From CAVVPY01 sp963750295 (GTDB taxonomy: Bacteria; Actinomycetota; Actinomycetes; Mycobacteriales; Jatrophihabitantaceae): a DNA stretch of 64,000 nt. The notes beneath the pieces are model-generated. The model saw only the letters and a program-made list of their open reading frames with translations, was not told the origin of the DNA and ran no database searches. Of this stretch, positions 45,486 to 55,867 are shown one piece after another; the first letter of the stretch is position 1, and each line of letters begins with the position of its first letter. The stretch is from positions 107,537 to 171,536 of the forward strand of contig CAVVPY010000006.1 in the NCBI GenBank assembly GCA_963750295.1, read 5' to 3'. The position numbers and the translations under genes are program-made.

Positions 45486-45523
45486 GACGGGCGGTCCTGG
45501 CCTCGCGGCCGGGGCCGCCCGTC
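45486..45523 (+). terminator. Hairpin terminator after hppA
   Basis: GACGGGCGG (45486-45494) pairs perfectly with CCGCCCGTC (45515-45523), starting 12 bases after the hppA stop, and the stem can extend with one mismatch. There is no T-run, as is usual in actinobacterial terminators. Confidence 0.6.
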
Positions 45524-45572
45524 GCTGTCTCATAGGCTGCAGTCCGACCGCGAAGGGGGGCGAGAGGGAGGG

Positions 45573-46169
45573 ATGACGCAGTTCTCGCTGTTCGGCGCGG
45601 CCGCCGCTGAGCCGTCCCTGGACGACCTGGACGGCGTGCTGCTGGCCGGTGGGCAGTGGGTGCGCTCGCCCTCGGCAGCGCGACTGTCGGTGGTGGTGGC
45701 CGACCGGTGGCGCGGCGAGGCGCTGGCCGCCGAGTTCGCCGCCCGCGGCCTCGCTGCGAACCAGGCAGCCGAGGAGACCGCCGAGAACGTGGGCCTGGCC
45801 GCGACCGGCGGTTTCGCCGCCCGCACCGGCTTCTGTCCCGAGCTGATGCCGGCCGCCACCCGCTGGATCCGCGGTGCGAACCAGGGCCCGCCCACCGACC
45901 TTCGGTTGACGGCCGGGGGCCTTCGGTTGTGGGCGATTGCGTCCGGACACGTGGACCAGGCCGGCTACCTGCTCGCGACGGCCCGCTCGGACGACGTGGT
46001 GCATCTGGCCGCCGGCGCGCAGCTGTCGCGGCTGGGGCTCGCCGCCGTCTCGGTGTCGGCCCGCGGGGGGCCGGGGTGGCGGGTGACGTCGGTCAAGCGG
46101 CTGCGCCGGCTGGCCGAGTTGCTCGGTGCTGCGCCGGACGGCGCAGCGGCGGACTGGCCACATACCTGA
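45573..46169 (+). CDS. Conserved hypothetical protein between hppA and topA
   Basis: The protein has 198 residues. No catalytic motif is seen. The sequence LSVVVADRWRGEALAAEFAARGL and FCPELMPAATRWIRGANQGPP suggests an alpha/beta fold with two repeats of a strand-helix unit. A homologue stands in the same place in other actinobacteria (Streptomyces hppA-topA interval), so it is probably functional. TAGGCT at about 45533-45538 is a possible -10. Confidence 0.65.
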   Translation: MTQFSLFGAAAAEPSLDDLDGVLLAGGQWVRSPSAARLSVVVADRWRGEALAAEFAARGLAANQAAEETAENVGLAATGGFAARTGFCPELMPAATRWIRGANQGPPTDLRLTAGGLRLWAIASGHVDQAGYLLATARSDDVVHLAAGAQLSRLGLAAVSVSARGGPGWRVTSVKRLRRLAELLGAAPDGAAADWPHT

Positions 46170-46237
46170 GCGCCGACGCACCGGCTGTGTGGGACAGTCC
46201 TGTACCGTCCGCGACGCAGACCCTGAGGAGGTGAACC

Positions 46238-48934
<2,697 letters not shown>

Positions 48935-48953
48935 GTGCGAACTCGGGCAGGAA

Positions 48954-49721
48954 CTAGTGCCGGTGCGCCACGGCGAACAGGCGACGGAACGGGAACACCG
49001 TGCCGTACGCCGACGCAGGGTAGGCCACCCGTAGCCGCGCCGCGAGTGCTGCGGTGAACTCCTGCGCGTCGGGCTCGCCCAGGGCCGTCAGGATGGGACG
49101 CAGCCCGGTCCCACGCAGCCACTCCAGCGCCGGGTCGGGCCCGGACAGCACGTGCAGGTAGGTCGTCTCCCAGACGTCGACCGCCAGCCCGGCCTCGAGC
49201 AACACGGACGCGTACTCGGCCGGCGAGGCCACCGGTTCGTGGTGGTGCAGCACCCCGGCGAGGACGGCGGCCCAGCGCGCGGTCATCGCCAGCGAGCGCA
49301 TCAGCGCGTGCGACGGGGAATCGAAATTGCCCGGCACCTGGAAGGCCAGCCAACCGCCGGGCGGCACCGCGACCGCCCACGACCTGAGCAGGTTGCGATG
49401 CGCGGGAACCCATTGCAGCGCCGCGTTGCAGACGACGACGTCGGCGTCGGCGGGCATCGTCCACGCTTCGATGTCCTCGACGCGGAACGAGACCGCCACG
49501 TCGAGCCGAGCTGCGGCCGCGATCATGTCCGGTGATGAGTCGATGCCCTCGACCCGCGCCGCCGGCCAGCGCTCGGCCAGCCGCGCGGTCAGGGCGCCCG
49601 TGCCGCAGCCGAGGTCGACGACGCGCCGCGGCGACGTCGCCGAGATGCGAGCGACGAGATCGAGGAACGGCCGGCCGCGTTCATCGGCGTAGCGCGCGTA
49701 CACGTCCGGGTCCCACCGCAT
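48954..49721 (-). CDS. tam: Trans-aconitate 2-methyltransferase
   Basis: The protein has 255 residues. The start MRWDPDVYARYADERGRPF and motif I VVDLGCGTGALTARL fit Tam closely. NAALQWVPAHRNLLRSW and AFQVPGNFDSPSH are also typical. The enzyme methylates trans-aconitate, removing an inhibitor of aconitase. ATG 49721 is 5 bases after the ferredoxin stop. It may be read through from the electron-transfer operon or from its own promoter (TATCTT, 7 bases upstream). Confidence 0.88.
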   Translation of the reverse strand: MRWDPDVYARYADERGRPFLDLVARISATSPRRVVDLGCGTGALTARLAERWPAARVEGIDSSPDMIAAAARLDVAVSFRVEDIEAWTMPADADVVVCNAALQWVPAHRNLLRSWAVAVPPGGWLAFQVPGNFDSPSHALMRSLAMTARWAAVLAGVLHHHEPVASPAEYASVLLEAGLAVDVWETTYLHVLSGPDPALEWLRGTGLRPILTALGEPDAQEFTAALAARLRVAYPASAYGTVFPFRRLFAVAHRH

Positions 49722-49726
49722 GCGAA

Positions 49727-49945
49727 TCAAGATAGGTCCCGCGACGGGTCGTCGACGAGGTGCAGTGCCTTGCGGGGACAGGCCGTCACGGCGGCGCGGG
49801 CCGCGCGCAGCCCGCGGCGGTCCAGTCCCTGCTCGGCCAGGATCGGGTAGCCCCACGAATCGACGGCGATCAGGTCCGGTGCGAGATGCGCGCAGATCCC
49901 CACCCCGTCGCACTGGGTCGGGTCCACCCGCAGCCGGCGCGTCAT
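49727..49945 (-). CDS. Single-cluster ferredoxin, [3Fe-4S] type
   Basis: The protein has 72 residues. Cysteines are spaced C-x5-C (CDGVGICAHL) with a distant C-P (ACPRKAL). That gives three ligands and no C-x2-C-x2-C, the arrangement of actinobacterial [3Fe-4S] ferredoxins. It is the last gene of the electron-transfer operon, its ATG overlapping the NuoF-like stop. It may pass electrons between the NuoF-like protein and the membrane subunit. A P450 partner, common for such ferredoxins, is not present nearby. Confidence 0.85.
   Translation of the reverse strand: MTRRLRVDPTQCDGVGICAHLAPDLIAVDSWGYPILAEQGLDRRGLRAARAAVTACPRKALHLVDDPSRDLS
49729..49734 (-). promoter_or_regulatory. -10 hexamer TATCTT of tam, leaderless, inside the ferredoxin gene
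   Basis: TATCTT ends 7 bases before ATG 49721 and lies within the last codons of the ferredoxin gene. Confidence 0.4.
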
Positions 49946-51171
49946 GCCGCGTCGGCGAGACAGCCGCCCCGCCGGTGTGCGGCGACATCGTCGGCGAAGG
50001 TGCTCAGCGCGCTCGCCACCATCGTCACGGCACCGTCCGGGTGGTGGCACGCCCCGCGGCCGGTGAGCTCGGCGCAGTAGCGGTCGAGCCGGCGAAGATC
50101 GCGCGCCGACGCTCGGCCCCGCGCCAGCGCGGTCATCGCCTCGGCCAGGGCGGGCAGGCCGAACAGGCACGGCCCGCACTGGCGCGCGCCACTGTCGGCC
50201 AGGTACCCGGCGATGCCGGCCGTCACCGCGAGCCCGCACGTCCCTGGCGGGACGGGCAGCAGGACACCGGCGCCGAGCGAGAGTCCGTGCCGGCGCAGGC
50301 GTGCCTCGGCCACTGGCAGTCCGGCAAGCTCGGGCCAGCGAACCCACCGCCCGCCGTAGCCGCCGAGCAGGACGGCTTCGGGAACGAGCGGTCCGAGGCA
50401 TTCGCCGATCGCGGCGCGGAACGTGGTCGCCGAGTCGATCTCCGCGACGATGTGCTCGCTGGCGCGGGTCACCGTCAGCAGGACCGACGAGCTCGCGTCG
50501 AGACCTCGAGCGGTAAGAGCGACGCGAGCCAGCGTTTCGACGTTCTGGACCAGGGTCGGCCGCCCATCCACGCCGCTGACCGCGGTCGGCCGCAGCCGGA
50601 ACGAGGGCAGCGCGGGCCCGCCCGACAACGCCCGCACGACGGCACTGGATTCACCGGACAGGTAGCGCGCCGGACCGAGCCGGACCTGGATCGGGATCTC
50701 GTCGCGGGGACGCTCGGCAAGCGCGCGTGTGATCGCCGACCGGACGGCGTGGGCGTCCTCGTGCAGCCAGAGCAGCGCGTCGTCCGCGCCCAGCGCGAGC
50801 GCGGCGACAGCCAGCCCGTCCAGCACGAGGTGCGGCCGGAACTCGAGCAGTGCCGCGTCCTTGCGCGAGAGTGGTTCGCCCTCGGCGCCGTTGCCGACGA
50901 CGACCGGGGTGCCGGCCGCCGACCGCACCGCCCGCCACTTCGCGGCGACCGGGAAGTGGGCTCCCCCGCGACCGCTCAGCGCGTCGAGTCGGTCGAGCAG
51001 GCCCGCCGCGTCGATCGCCGTGGGCAGCGGTCCGTATCGCGACCCGTGCGCCGCAAGGCCGTCGGGCACCAGCTCGGTCAAGGCCGCCCCGTCCGGGCCG
51101 TGGTAGCGGACGGCGGCCGCCAGCAGCGCCTCCCGCTCCGGCTGCGCGCCGCGGGCGAGTACTGCGGTCAT
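49942..51171 (-). CDS. NuoF-like flavoprotein/iron-sulfur subunit
   Basis: The protein has 409 residues. LSGRGGAHFPVAAKW (about 70-84) and VVGNGAEGEP correspond to the FMN- and NADH-binding signatures of NuoF. An SLBB-like region follows with LLGGYGGRWV. The C-terminal domain has QCGPCLFGL and later GRGACHHP. One cysteine of the usual C-x2-C-x2-C-x~40-C set is missing, so the cluster may differ or be absent. It is not part of a complex I operon. The likely role is to take electrons from NAD(P)H or ferredoxin for the membrane subunit. Confidence 0.83.
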   Translation of the reverse strand: MTAVLARGAQPEREALLAAAVRYHGPDGAALTELVPDGLAAHGSRYGPLPTAIDAAGLLDRLDALSGRGGAHFPVAAKWRAVRSAAGTPVVVGNGAEGEPLSRKDAALLEFRPHLVLDGLAVAALALGADDALLWLHEDAHAVRSAITRALAERPRDEIPIQVRLGPARYLSGESSAVVRALSGGPALPSFRLRPTAVSGVDGRPTLVQNVETLARVALTARGLDASSSVLLTVTRASEHIVAEIDSATTFRAAIGECLGPLVPEAVLLGGYGGRWVRWPELAGLPVAEARLRRHGLSLGAGVLLPVPPGTCGLAVTAGIAGYLADSGARQCGPCLFGLPALAEAMTALARGRASARDLRRLDRYCAELTGRGACHHPDGAVTMVASALSTFADDVAAHRRGGCLADAA

Positions 51172-51839
51172 CGCAGCGGACCGTCCGCTCGGCGGTCTGC
51201 CGGCGTCCGCGCGATGTAGCGGGTCACGGCGACGGTCATGACGAGCACTGCGGTGAGGACGTACATGACGAGCAGGGCGGGAGTGTCCCCGCCACCGAGC
51301 AGGCCGTGCAGCCAGACGAGGACGAGCGAACCGGCCGCCACCTTGTGCAGCGGCCACCACGCGCGCCGCGGCAGGCGACCGGCGAGGGCGGCCGATCCGC
51401 CGGCGAGCAACGCGACCCAGGTTCCCATCAGCCCGAGCGTGGTGGCCCCGGGCCGGTAGGACGCGCCCATCGGCACGAGGGCGCCCCACCACCCGACACC
51501 GGCGTAGCTGTCGGTCGCGAGGACGGCGACGTGGAGGGCGGTGAACGCGAATGCGAAGACGGTCAGGGTGATGTGCACGCGGATCCGCGTCGCCGCGCTC
51601 GGCCGGGCGACCCGGGAGCGCCACGGGTGCGAGAGCACCATCCCGGACAGCACCCCGACGACCAGCAACAGGTAGGCGGTCACTCCCGCGGCGCGGCCGA
51701 GGATCCACGGCGCCATCCGCTCCCCGGCCACGGCGTGCACCGAACGGCCGATCAGCCAACCCGCGGCACCGAGTCCGGCACAGCCGCCGAGGATGCGGCC
51801 GACGTGCCCGGCTCGCCCCCGCGTCGGGACGGCTGTCAC
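51168..51839 (-). CDS. Ferric-reductase-like transmembrane protein
   Basis: The protein has 223 residues and about six membrane segments. Two helices each carry a histidine pair: RVHITLTVFAFAFTALH (14 apart) and PLHKVAAGSLVLVWLH (13 apart). Four such histidines bind two b-type hemes stacked across the membrane in the ferric reductase/NOX superfamily. There is no FAD or NADPH domain, which the NuoF-like gene could supply. Its GTG overlaps the apbE stop and its stop overlaps the NuoF-like ATG. Confidence 0.83.
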   Translation of the reverse strand: MTAVPTRGRAGHVGRILGGCAGLGAAGWLIGRSVHAVAGERMAPWILGRAAGVTAYLLLVVGVLSGMVLSHPWRSRVARPSAATRIRVHITLTVFAFAFTALHVAVLATDSYAGVGWWGALVPMGASYRPGATTLGLMGTWVALLAGGSAALAGRLPRRAWWPLHKVAAGSLVLVWLHGLLGGGDTPALLVMYVLTAVLVMTVAVTRYIARTPADRRADGPLR

Positions 51840-52825
51840 GCGGCCTCCCACACGACCATCGGCCGCAGGCCGTCGCTGACGTGGACGTCGCCGTCGACGC
51901 CGACCCACAATGCCGCCGCGTCCTGGTCGGCGGCGGCCGCGGCAATGCCGCCGGCGCCGTGCAGGAACAGCGCCTTGCTCCACACCTCGGCGCGCGCCGC
52001 GTCCGGATCGACGACGGTGACCGCGAGCAGTCCCGCACCGCCCGGTAGCCCGGTGCGGGGATCGATGAGGTGGTGCACGGGTTCGGCGCCGGCGCGCCAC
52101 GACCGCAACCGGATCGACGACGTCGCGCACGCCGTGTCCTGCAGTGCGAGCACCACCACCGGGACGGTGCTGCCGCGCGGATCCTCGACGCCCACCTGCC
52201 ACAGTGCCCCGCCGGGCGCGGTGCCGTGCAGCCGGCAGTCGCCGCCCGCGTCCAGGACAAAAGCCGGGCACAGTCGCGCCGCCTGCTCGCTCGCCCACCG
52301 GACGGCCAGGCCCTTGCCGATCCCGCCGAGGTCGACGGGCACCGATCCGACGGCGACCCGGCCGCTCTGACGATCGATGCGCGGGGTCCACCGGCTGCCC
52401 TGACCGAGCGGTGGGCGGCCCGGCGCGGGAACCTGAACGGGACCGCGGGCGAACGGCAACGACCCGACGTAGCCGATGCGGTGCAGCGCCTGAAGGACGC
52501 GCGGGTCGAAGCGCCCCGCGGTGCGGTGATGGGCGGTGAGCGCCTCGTCGAGCGCGGCGAGGCACCACGGTCCGACGTCGCACCAGTCCTCGCCCGCAGC
52601 GTTCGCGCGCATCAGGTCGCTGCTGGGGTCGAAGCGCGTGCACTCACGCTCGACCTGCTCGAACACCGCGTGCACCGCCTCCAGCACCGCAACGGCATCG
52701 GACTCGGACGGGTCGAGGGTCAGCGACACCTCGCAGGCCATCGCCCGGAACCGGTACACGCCGAGCGGGCGGGCCAACCCGGGACGGGCGAGGGTGACGG
52801 CGGGCAGGGCCGCGGGTCCGGTCAC
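51836..52825 (-). CDS. apbE: FAD:protein FMN transferase
   Basis: The protein has 329 residues. The family motifs DLGGIGKGLAV (about 172), VLDAGGDCRLHG and HHLIDPRTG with the metal-binding Asp are all present, as is CTRFDPSSDLMRAN near the N-terminus. ApbE moves FMN from FAD onto a Thr or Ser of exported proteins. No clear signal peptide or lipobox is seen, since the N-terminus reads ALPAVTLARPGLARPLG. Export is therefore uncertain. It is coupled by overlaps to the small exported protein before it and the membrane protein after it. Confidence 0.9.
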   Translation of the reverse strand: MTGPAALPAVTLARPGLARPLGVYRFRAMACEVSLTLDPSESDAVAVLEAVHAVFEQVERECTRFDPSSDLMRANAAGEDWCDVGPWCLAALDEALTAHHRTAGRFDPRVLQALHRIGYVGSLPFARGPVQVPAPGRPPLGQGSRWTPRIDRQSGRVAVGSVPVDLGGIGKGLAVRWASEQAARLCPAFVLDAGGDCRLHGTAPGGALWQVGVEDPRGSTVPVVVLALQDTACATSSIRLRSWRAGAEPVHHLIDPRTGLPGGAGLLAVTVVDPDAARAEVWSKALFLHGAGGIAAAAADQDAAALWVGVDGDVHVSDGLRPMVVWEAA

Positions 52826-53286
52826 GGCGCGCCGGATGCGCCGGTGGTCGCCTGGACGGGAGGCGGAGCGGGCGCGACGACCGGTGGCGGGGGCGGTGGG
52901 GCCGGGACGTACACCGGGTGTGGCGCCGGGCCGGCGTGCGGCGCGGCGACGGGGACCTGCTGTGCCACCGCGCGGTCTGCTGCCGCGGCGTCGCGGCGCT
53001 GCTGTGCGCGCAGCCGGGCCAACCTGGCCTGCACCTCGTGCAGTTGCCCGCTCAGGGTGGCGACCTCACGCCGATTGTCGAGCAGGGCCGCGCGCGCTGT
53101 GCTCGCCGCGGCGGTGTCGACGGCGCCCGGCCGGGCTGTCGCAGCCGCCTGGGCCGTCGGTGCCGGCGTCTGCGTTGCGGTTGACGGCGTGGTCGACCCG
53201 GCCCAGGCCATCACCCCGGAGAAGACGGCCGCGCCGCAGGGGGCGAGGACGGCCGCGATGAGCCAGCGGCCGGCGCGATCAGTCAT
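52822..53286 (-). CDS. Small exported/anchored protein with C-terminal TGASGA motif
   Basis: The protein has 154 residues. A membrane segment (about 8-30) precedes a Thr/Ala-rich linker, a short coiled coil (LLDNRREVATLSGQLHEVQARLARLRAQQ, about 68-96) and a Pro-rich tail. The tail ends TGASGAP, with TGAS at 148-151. The upstream gene product has TGAS at exactly the same residue number. I propose this as a possible ApbE target. There is no known domain. It overlaps both neighbours. Confidence 0.65.
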   Translation of the reverse strand: MTDRAGRWLIAAVLAPCGAAVFSGVMAWAGSTTPSTATQTPAPTAQAAATARPGAVDTAAASTARAALLDNRREVATLSGQLHEVQARLARLRAQQRRDAAAADRAVAQQVPVAAPHAGPAPHPVYVPAPPPPPPVVAPAPPPVQATTGASGAP

Positions 53287-53866
53287 CGCCGCCGTCGTGT
53301 TCGGTGCCGTCGTGTTCGGTGCCGTCGTGTTCGGTGCCGTCGTGTTCGGTGCCGTCGTGTTCGGTGCCGTCGTGTTCGCCGCCGTCGTCCTCGCGGGCTG
53401 ACCCGGTCGCCCCGCTGGCGCCCGTCCGCGCGTGGGTGGGCGGCGGCGTCACGCCAGCGGCACTTGGCGCAACGACGACGACCGGTCGCGGCGGTGGAGC
53501 AGCAACAACCTGGGCGGCGTTGCGGGCCGCCTGCTCAGCGGCCTGTTGTGCGACCTGCGCGGCCGCTCGACGTGCAGCCAACTTGGCAGTGGCAGCGGCG
53601 GCAGCGGCCCGGCGCTGCTCGGCAAGGCGGGCCTGGGCACGGTCCAGCGACTGGCGCAGCGCAGCGGCTCGGTGAGCCGCCGCGTCGGCGTCAGCACGCA
53701 TTCGCAGCGTGGCCGCGTCCGGTGCCGATCGCGCGGCGGGAGCCGGAAGCGCCACCGAAGAACTCGGCGACGCCGACGGCAGCGTGGACGCGAGCGCGGC
53801 GGCCGCGCCGGCAACGAGCGTCCCCGCCGCCGCCGCAGTTGTCGCGATACGTCGGGATCGTCGCAT
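53279..53866 (-). CDS. Small exported protein with TGASGAT motif and HDGTE repeats
   Basis: The protein has 195 residues. A signal-like segment (about 6-28) is followed by an Ala/Arg/Gln coiled coil (about 55-120), a Pro/Val-rich linker and TGASGAT (148-154), which contains the SGAT typical of ApbE acceptor sites. It ends in an acidic tail of repeated HDGTE (about 165-193) that could bind metal. No FMN-binding domain is present. The frame extends upstream to 53959, but ATG 53866 has AAGGAG at 7 bases. It is the first gene of the operon and divergent from the sigma factor. Confidence 0.7.
   Translation of the reverse strand: MRRSRRIATTAAAAGTLVAGAAAALASTLPSASPSSSVALPAPAARSAPDAATLRMRADADAAAHRAAALRQSLDRAQARLAEQRRAAAAAATAKLAARRAAAQVAQQAAEQAARNAAQVVAAPPPRPVVVVAPSAAGVTPPPTHARTGASGATGSAREDDGGEHDGTEHDGTEHDGTEHDGTEHDGTEHDGGDD
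53291..53380 (-). repeat. 15-base tandem repeat coding HDGTE
   Basis: GCCGTCGTGTTCGGT (plus strand) occurs five times perfectly from 53291, and a sixth copy ends GCC. It encodes the His/Asp/Glu tail of the first operon protein. Copy number changes would stay in frame. Confidence 0.93.
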
Positions 53867-54009
53867 CAGTTGGCTCCTTCGGATCGTCGGCCCGCTTGCC
53901 TGTGTGATCGGCAGGCTTGGCCACCGGGTTACGCGCACTGCACACTGGCCTGACTCCACCGCCGCAACAGACGTTGCGTCAAGCGTCCGACCCGGCCTCG
54001 TCAGGGGGT

Positions 54010-54567
54010 GTGTTGGCTACGAATGCGGTCACCGACGCGCTGGCTGCTGACGCCGCGCGCGGGGAGCCGGCCGCGCTCCGCGCCGTCTACGAGAACCTCG
54101 CTCCCGCTGTGCTCGGCTATCTGCGCGCCCGGGGCGCGAGCGATCCCGAGGCGTCGACCCAGGATGTGTTCCTCGCGCTGCTGCCCCGACTGCCCAGGCT
54201 CAGCGGTGGTGCGGCCGGGTTGCGCACGCTGGCCTTCTCGATCGCCCACGCCCGGCTCGTCGACGACGCACGGGCTCGAGCCAGACGCCCACCGACGATC
54301 AGCTACGAAGCGGACGAGGACGACCGCCAGGACGCGTCGGCCGAGGACGACGCGCAGGACTCGCTCGCGACGCAGAAGGTGTTGCGCGTCCTCGACCTGC
54401 TGCCCGACGACCAGCGAGAGGTGTTGACCCTGCGCGTTGTCGCCGACCTCTCGGTCGAGCAGGTTGCCGAGGTGATGGGCCGCTCGAGCGGTGCCATCAA
54501 ACAGTTGCAGCGTCGCGCCCTGATCGCGCTGCGGCAGGCGCTGGCCGATCGGCGGGTGACGCTGTGA
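54010..54567 (+). CDS. ECF-type RNA polymerase sigma factor
   Basis: The protein has about 185 residues. Region 2 has LRAVYENLAPAVLGYLRARGASDPEASTQDVFLALL and region 4 has LLPDDQREVLTLRVVADLSVEQVAEVMGRSSGAIKQLQRRALIAL. The linker is acidic. The start is uncertain: GTG 54010 is the most likely, though AGGGGG is only one base away, and the frame is open back to 53917. It is divergent from the electron-transfer operon by about 145 bases, which makes that operon a candidate target. It overlaps the next gene as GTGA. Confidence 0.85.
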   Translation: MLATNAVTDALAADAARGEPAALRAVYENLAPAVLGYLRARGASDPEASTQDVFLALLPRLPRLSGGAAGLRTLAFSIAHARLVDDARARARRPPTISYEADEDDRQDASAEDDAQDSLATQKVLRVLDLLPDDQREVLTLRVVADLSVEQVAEVMGRSSGAIKQLQRRALIALRQALADRRVTL

Positions 54568-55247
54568 GCACGGTCCCGCGCGACGGCGCGAGTAACTACC
54601 GCGGGGCCGCTGACGATGACGTGGACGAGATGAGCGGTCCGACGAGCAGCGAGCCGAGCGGGATGGCGCCGGGTACCGCCGCCATGACTGCCTTCCTCGC
54701 CGAGCTGCGCGCATTCAGCGCCGGGTCGGTACCGCCACCCGGGCCGGCACTGGCCGCCTTGCTGGACGGCACGGTCGCGGTGGCCGCGCGGCGTCCCTGG
54801 CGGCGAGCGGTCATCGCGAGCGCGGCGGCAGCAGTGGTCCTCGGCGGCACCGGGATCGCGGCGGCACACGACTCGCTGCCGGAGCCGGCGCAGGGCGTCG
54901 TCACCCACCTGGTCAACTTCCTGACGCCGTTCCAGCTCGATCCCGGCCCCGCGCGCCCGCGTCCCGTGCCGCCGGTGCCGACCGTTCCGGCGGCGACGCC
55001 GCGGCCGTCACCCGCGAGCACGGCCGCATCGCCGACCCCGGAACGGTCCGACGATAGGTCCGCGGCACCGCAGCTGCCCCCGCCGTCCCAATCGCGCGAA
55101 AGCGAACCGCGCCAGAGCGAACCGCGCGAGAGCGAACCGCGGCCGAGCGAACCGCGGGAGAGCCAGGTGCGGGAGAGCGAACGGCCCGAGTCTGCGAGTC
55201 CCACGCGGGCGAGCCGTTCCGGCGAGCGTGACGGTACCGGCGACTGA
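54564..55247 (+). CDS. Single-pass membrane protein, candidate anti-sigma factor
   Basis: The protein has 227 residues. An N-terminal cytoplasmic part (about 1-72) contains a helix (TAAMTAFLAELRAFSAG). A membrane segment follows (about 80-97, VIASAAAAVVLGGTGIAA), then an extracytoplasmic Pro-rich region ending in repeats of SEPRE. The HxxxCxxC zinc motif of many anti-sigma factors is absent. The coupling to the sigma gene and the topology support the call; the sequence itself does not prove it. Confidence 0.6.
   Translation: MSTVPRDGASNYRGAADDDVDEMSGPTSSEPSGMAPGTAAMTAFLAELRAFSAGSVPPPGPALAALLDGTVAVAARRPWRRAVIASAAAAVVLGGTGIAAAHDSLPEPAQGVVTHLVNFLTPFQLDPGPARPRPVPPVPTVPAATPRPSPASTAASPTPERSDDRSAAPQLPPPSQSRESEPRQSEPRESEPRPSEPRESQVRESERPESASPTRASRSGERDGTGD
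55095..55185 (+). repeat. Degenerate 15-base repeat coding SEPRE
   Basis: GAGAGCGAACCGCG-type units recur four to six times with changes. They encode a run of SEPR(E/Q/P) with alternating charge in the extracytoplasmic tail. Confidence 0.75.
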
Positions 55248-55260
55248 CCCCTTCGAGCCG

Positions 55261-55280
55261 ATCTCTTGATGTCAAGAGAT
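55261..55280. promoter_or_regulatory. MarR operator palindrome
   Basis: ATCTCTTGA and TCAAGAGAT form a perfect 9+9 inverted repeat around TG, 16 bases before the marR start codon. TTGA-nn-TCAA cores are typical of MarR sites. Autorepression is likely. Confidence 0.7.
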
Positions 55281-55296
55281 ATGGCACCATGAATAC

Positions 55297-55815
55297 GTGG
55301 GCGACGAGGTGGACGCGATCGTCGCTGCGTGGCGCCGCGAACGTCCCGACCTTGATGTCGAACCGCTCGAGGTGCTCTCGCGGGTCAGCCGGCTCGCGGC
55401 CATCCTCGACATCCGGCGCGCGAAGGCGTTCATCGACCACGACCTGCACCCGCACGAGTTCGACGTCCTGAGCGTGCTGCGGCGCAGCGGTCCACCGTTC
55501 GAGCGCACGGCGGGCGAGCTCGCCGCCCTGACGCACGTCACGTCCGGCACCATGACCAGCCGCCTCGGGAATCTGGTGGCCCGCGGGCTCGTCGTCCGCC
55601 GCGCCGATCCCGCCGACGGTCGGCTGGTGCGCGTTCGGCTCGCCCCCGAGGGCAGGCGGCGCATCGACACCGCCTTCGGCGACCTGCTCGTCGGCGAGCG
55701 GGAGCTATTGACGGCCCTGGACGGCAGCCACCGGCGTGAGCTCGCCGACGCCCTGCGCGTCCTGCTCGTCGCCAGTAACTCCAGCGGTATCAGCAGCCCC
55801 GGGGCAGTACCGTGA
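55297..55815 (+). CDS. MarR-family transcriptional regulator
   Basis: The protein has 172 residues. The winged helix spans about 48-115: PHEFDVLSVLRRSGPPFERTAGELAAL, TSGTMTSRLGNLVARGLVVRRADPADGRLVRVRL. The DxR wing motif is present as DPADGRLVRV. An N-terminal extension of about 20 residues precedes the dimer helices. The ligand is unknown. It probably binds the palindrome at 55261-55280. The next gene, a transporter fused to thymidylate kinase, starts 52 bases later and could be co-regulated. Confidence 0.9.
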   Translation: MGDEVDAIVAAWRRERPDLDVEPLEVLSRVSRLAAILDIRRAKAFIDHDLHPHEFDVLSVLRRSGPPFERTAGELAALTHVTSGTMTSRLGNLVARGLVVRRADPADGRLVRVRLAPEGRRRIDTAFGDLLVGERELLTALDGSHRRELADALRVLLVASNSSGISSPGAVP

Positions 55816-55855
55816 CATCAACCTCCCGGTCGGCCCGCGGGTCAGATCCGTGGGC

Positions 55856-55861
55856 TACCGT
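55856..55861 (+). promoter_or_regulatory. -10 hexamer TACCGT of the MFS-tmk gene, leaderless
   Basis: TACCGT ends 6 bases before GTG 55868. It supports this start and gives the gene a promoter independent of marR. Confidence 0.45.
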
Positions 55862-55867
55862 CCCGAC

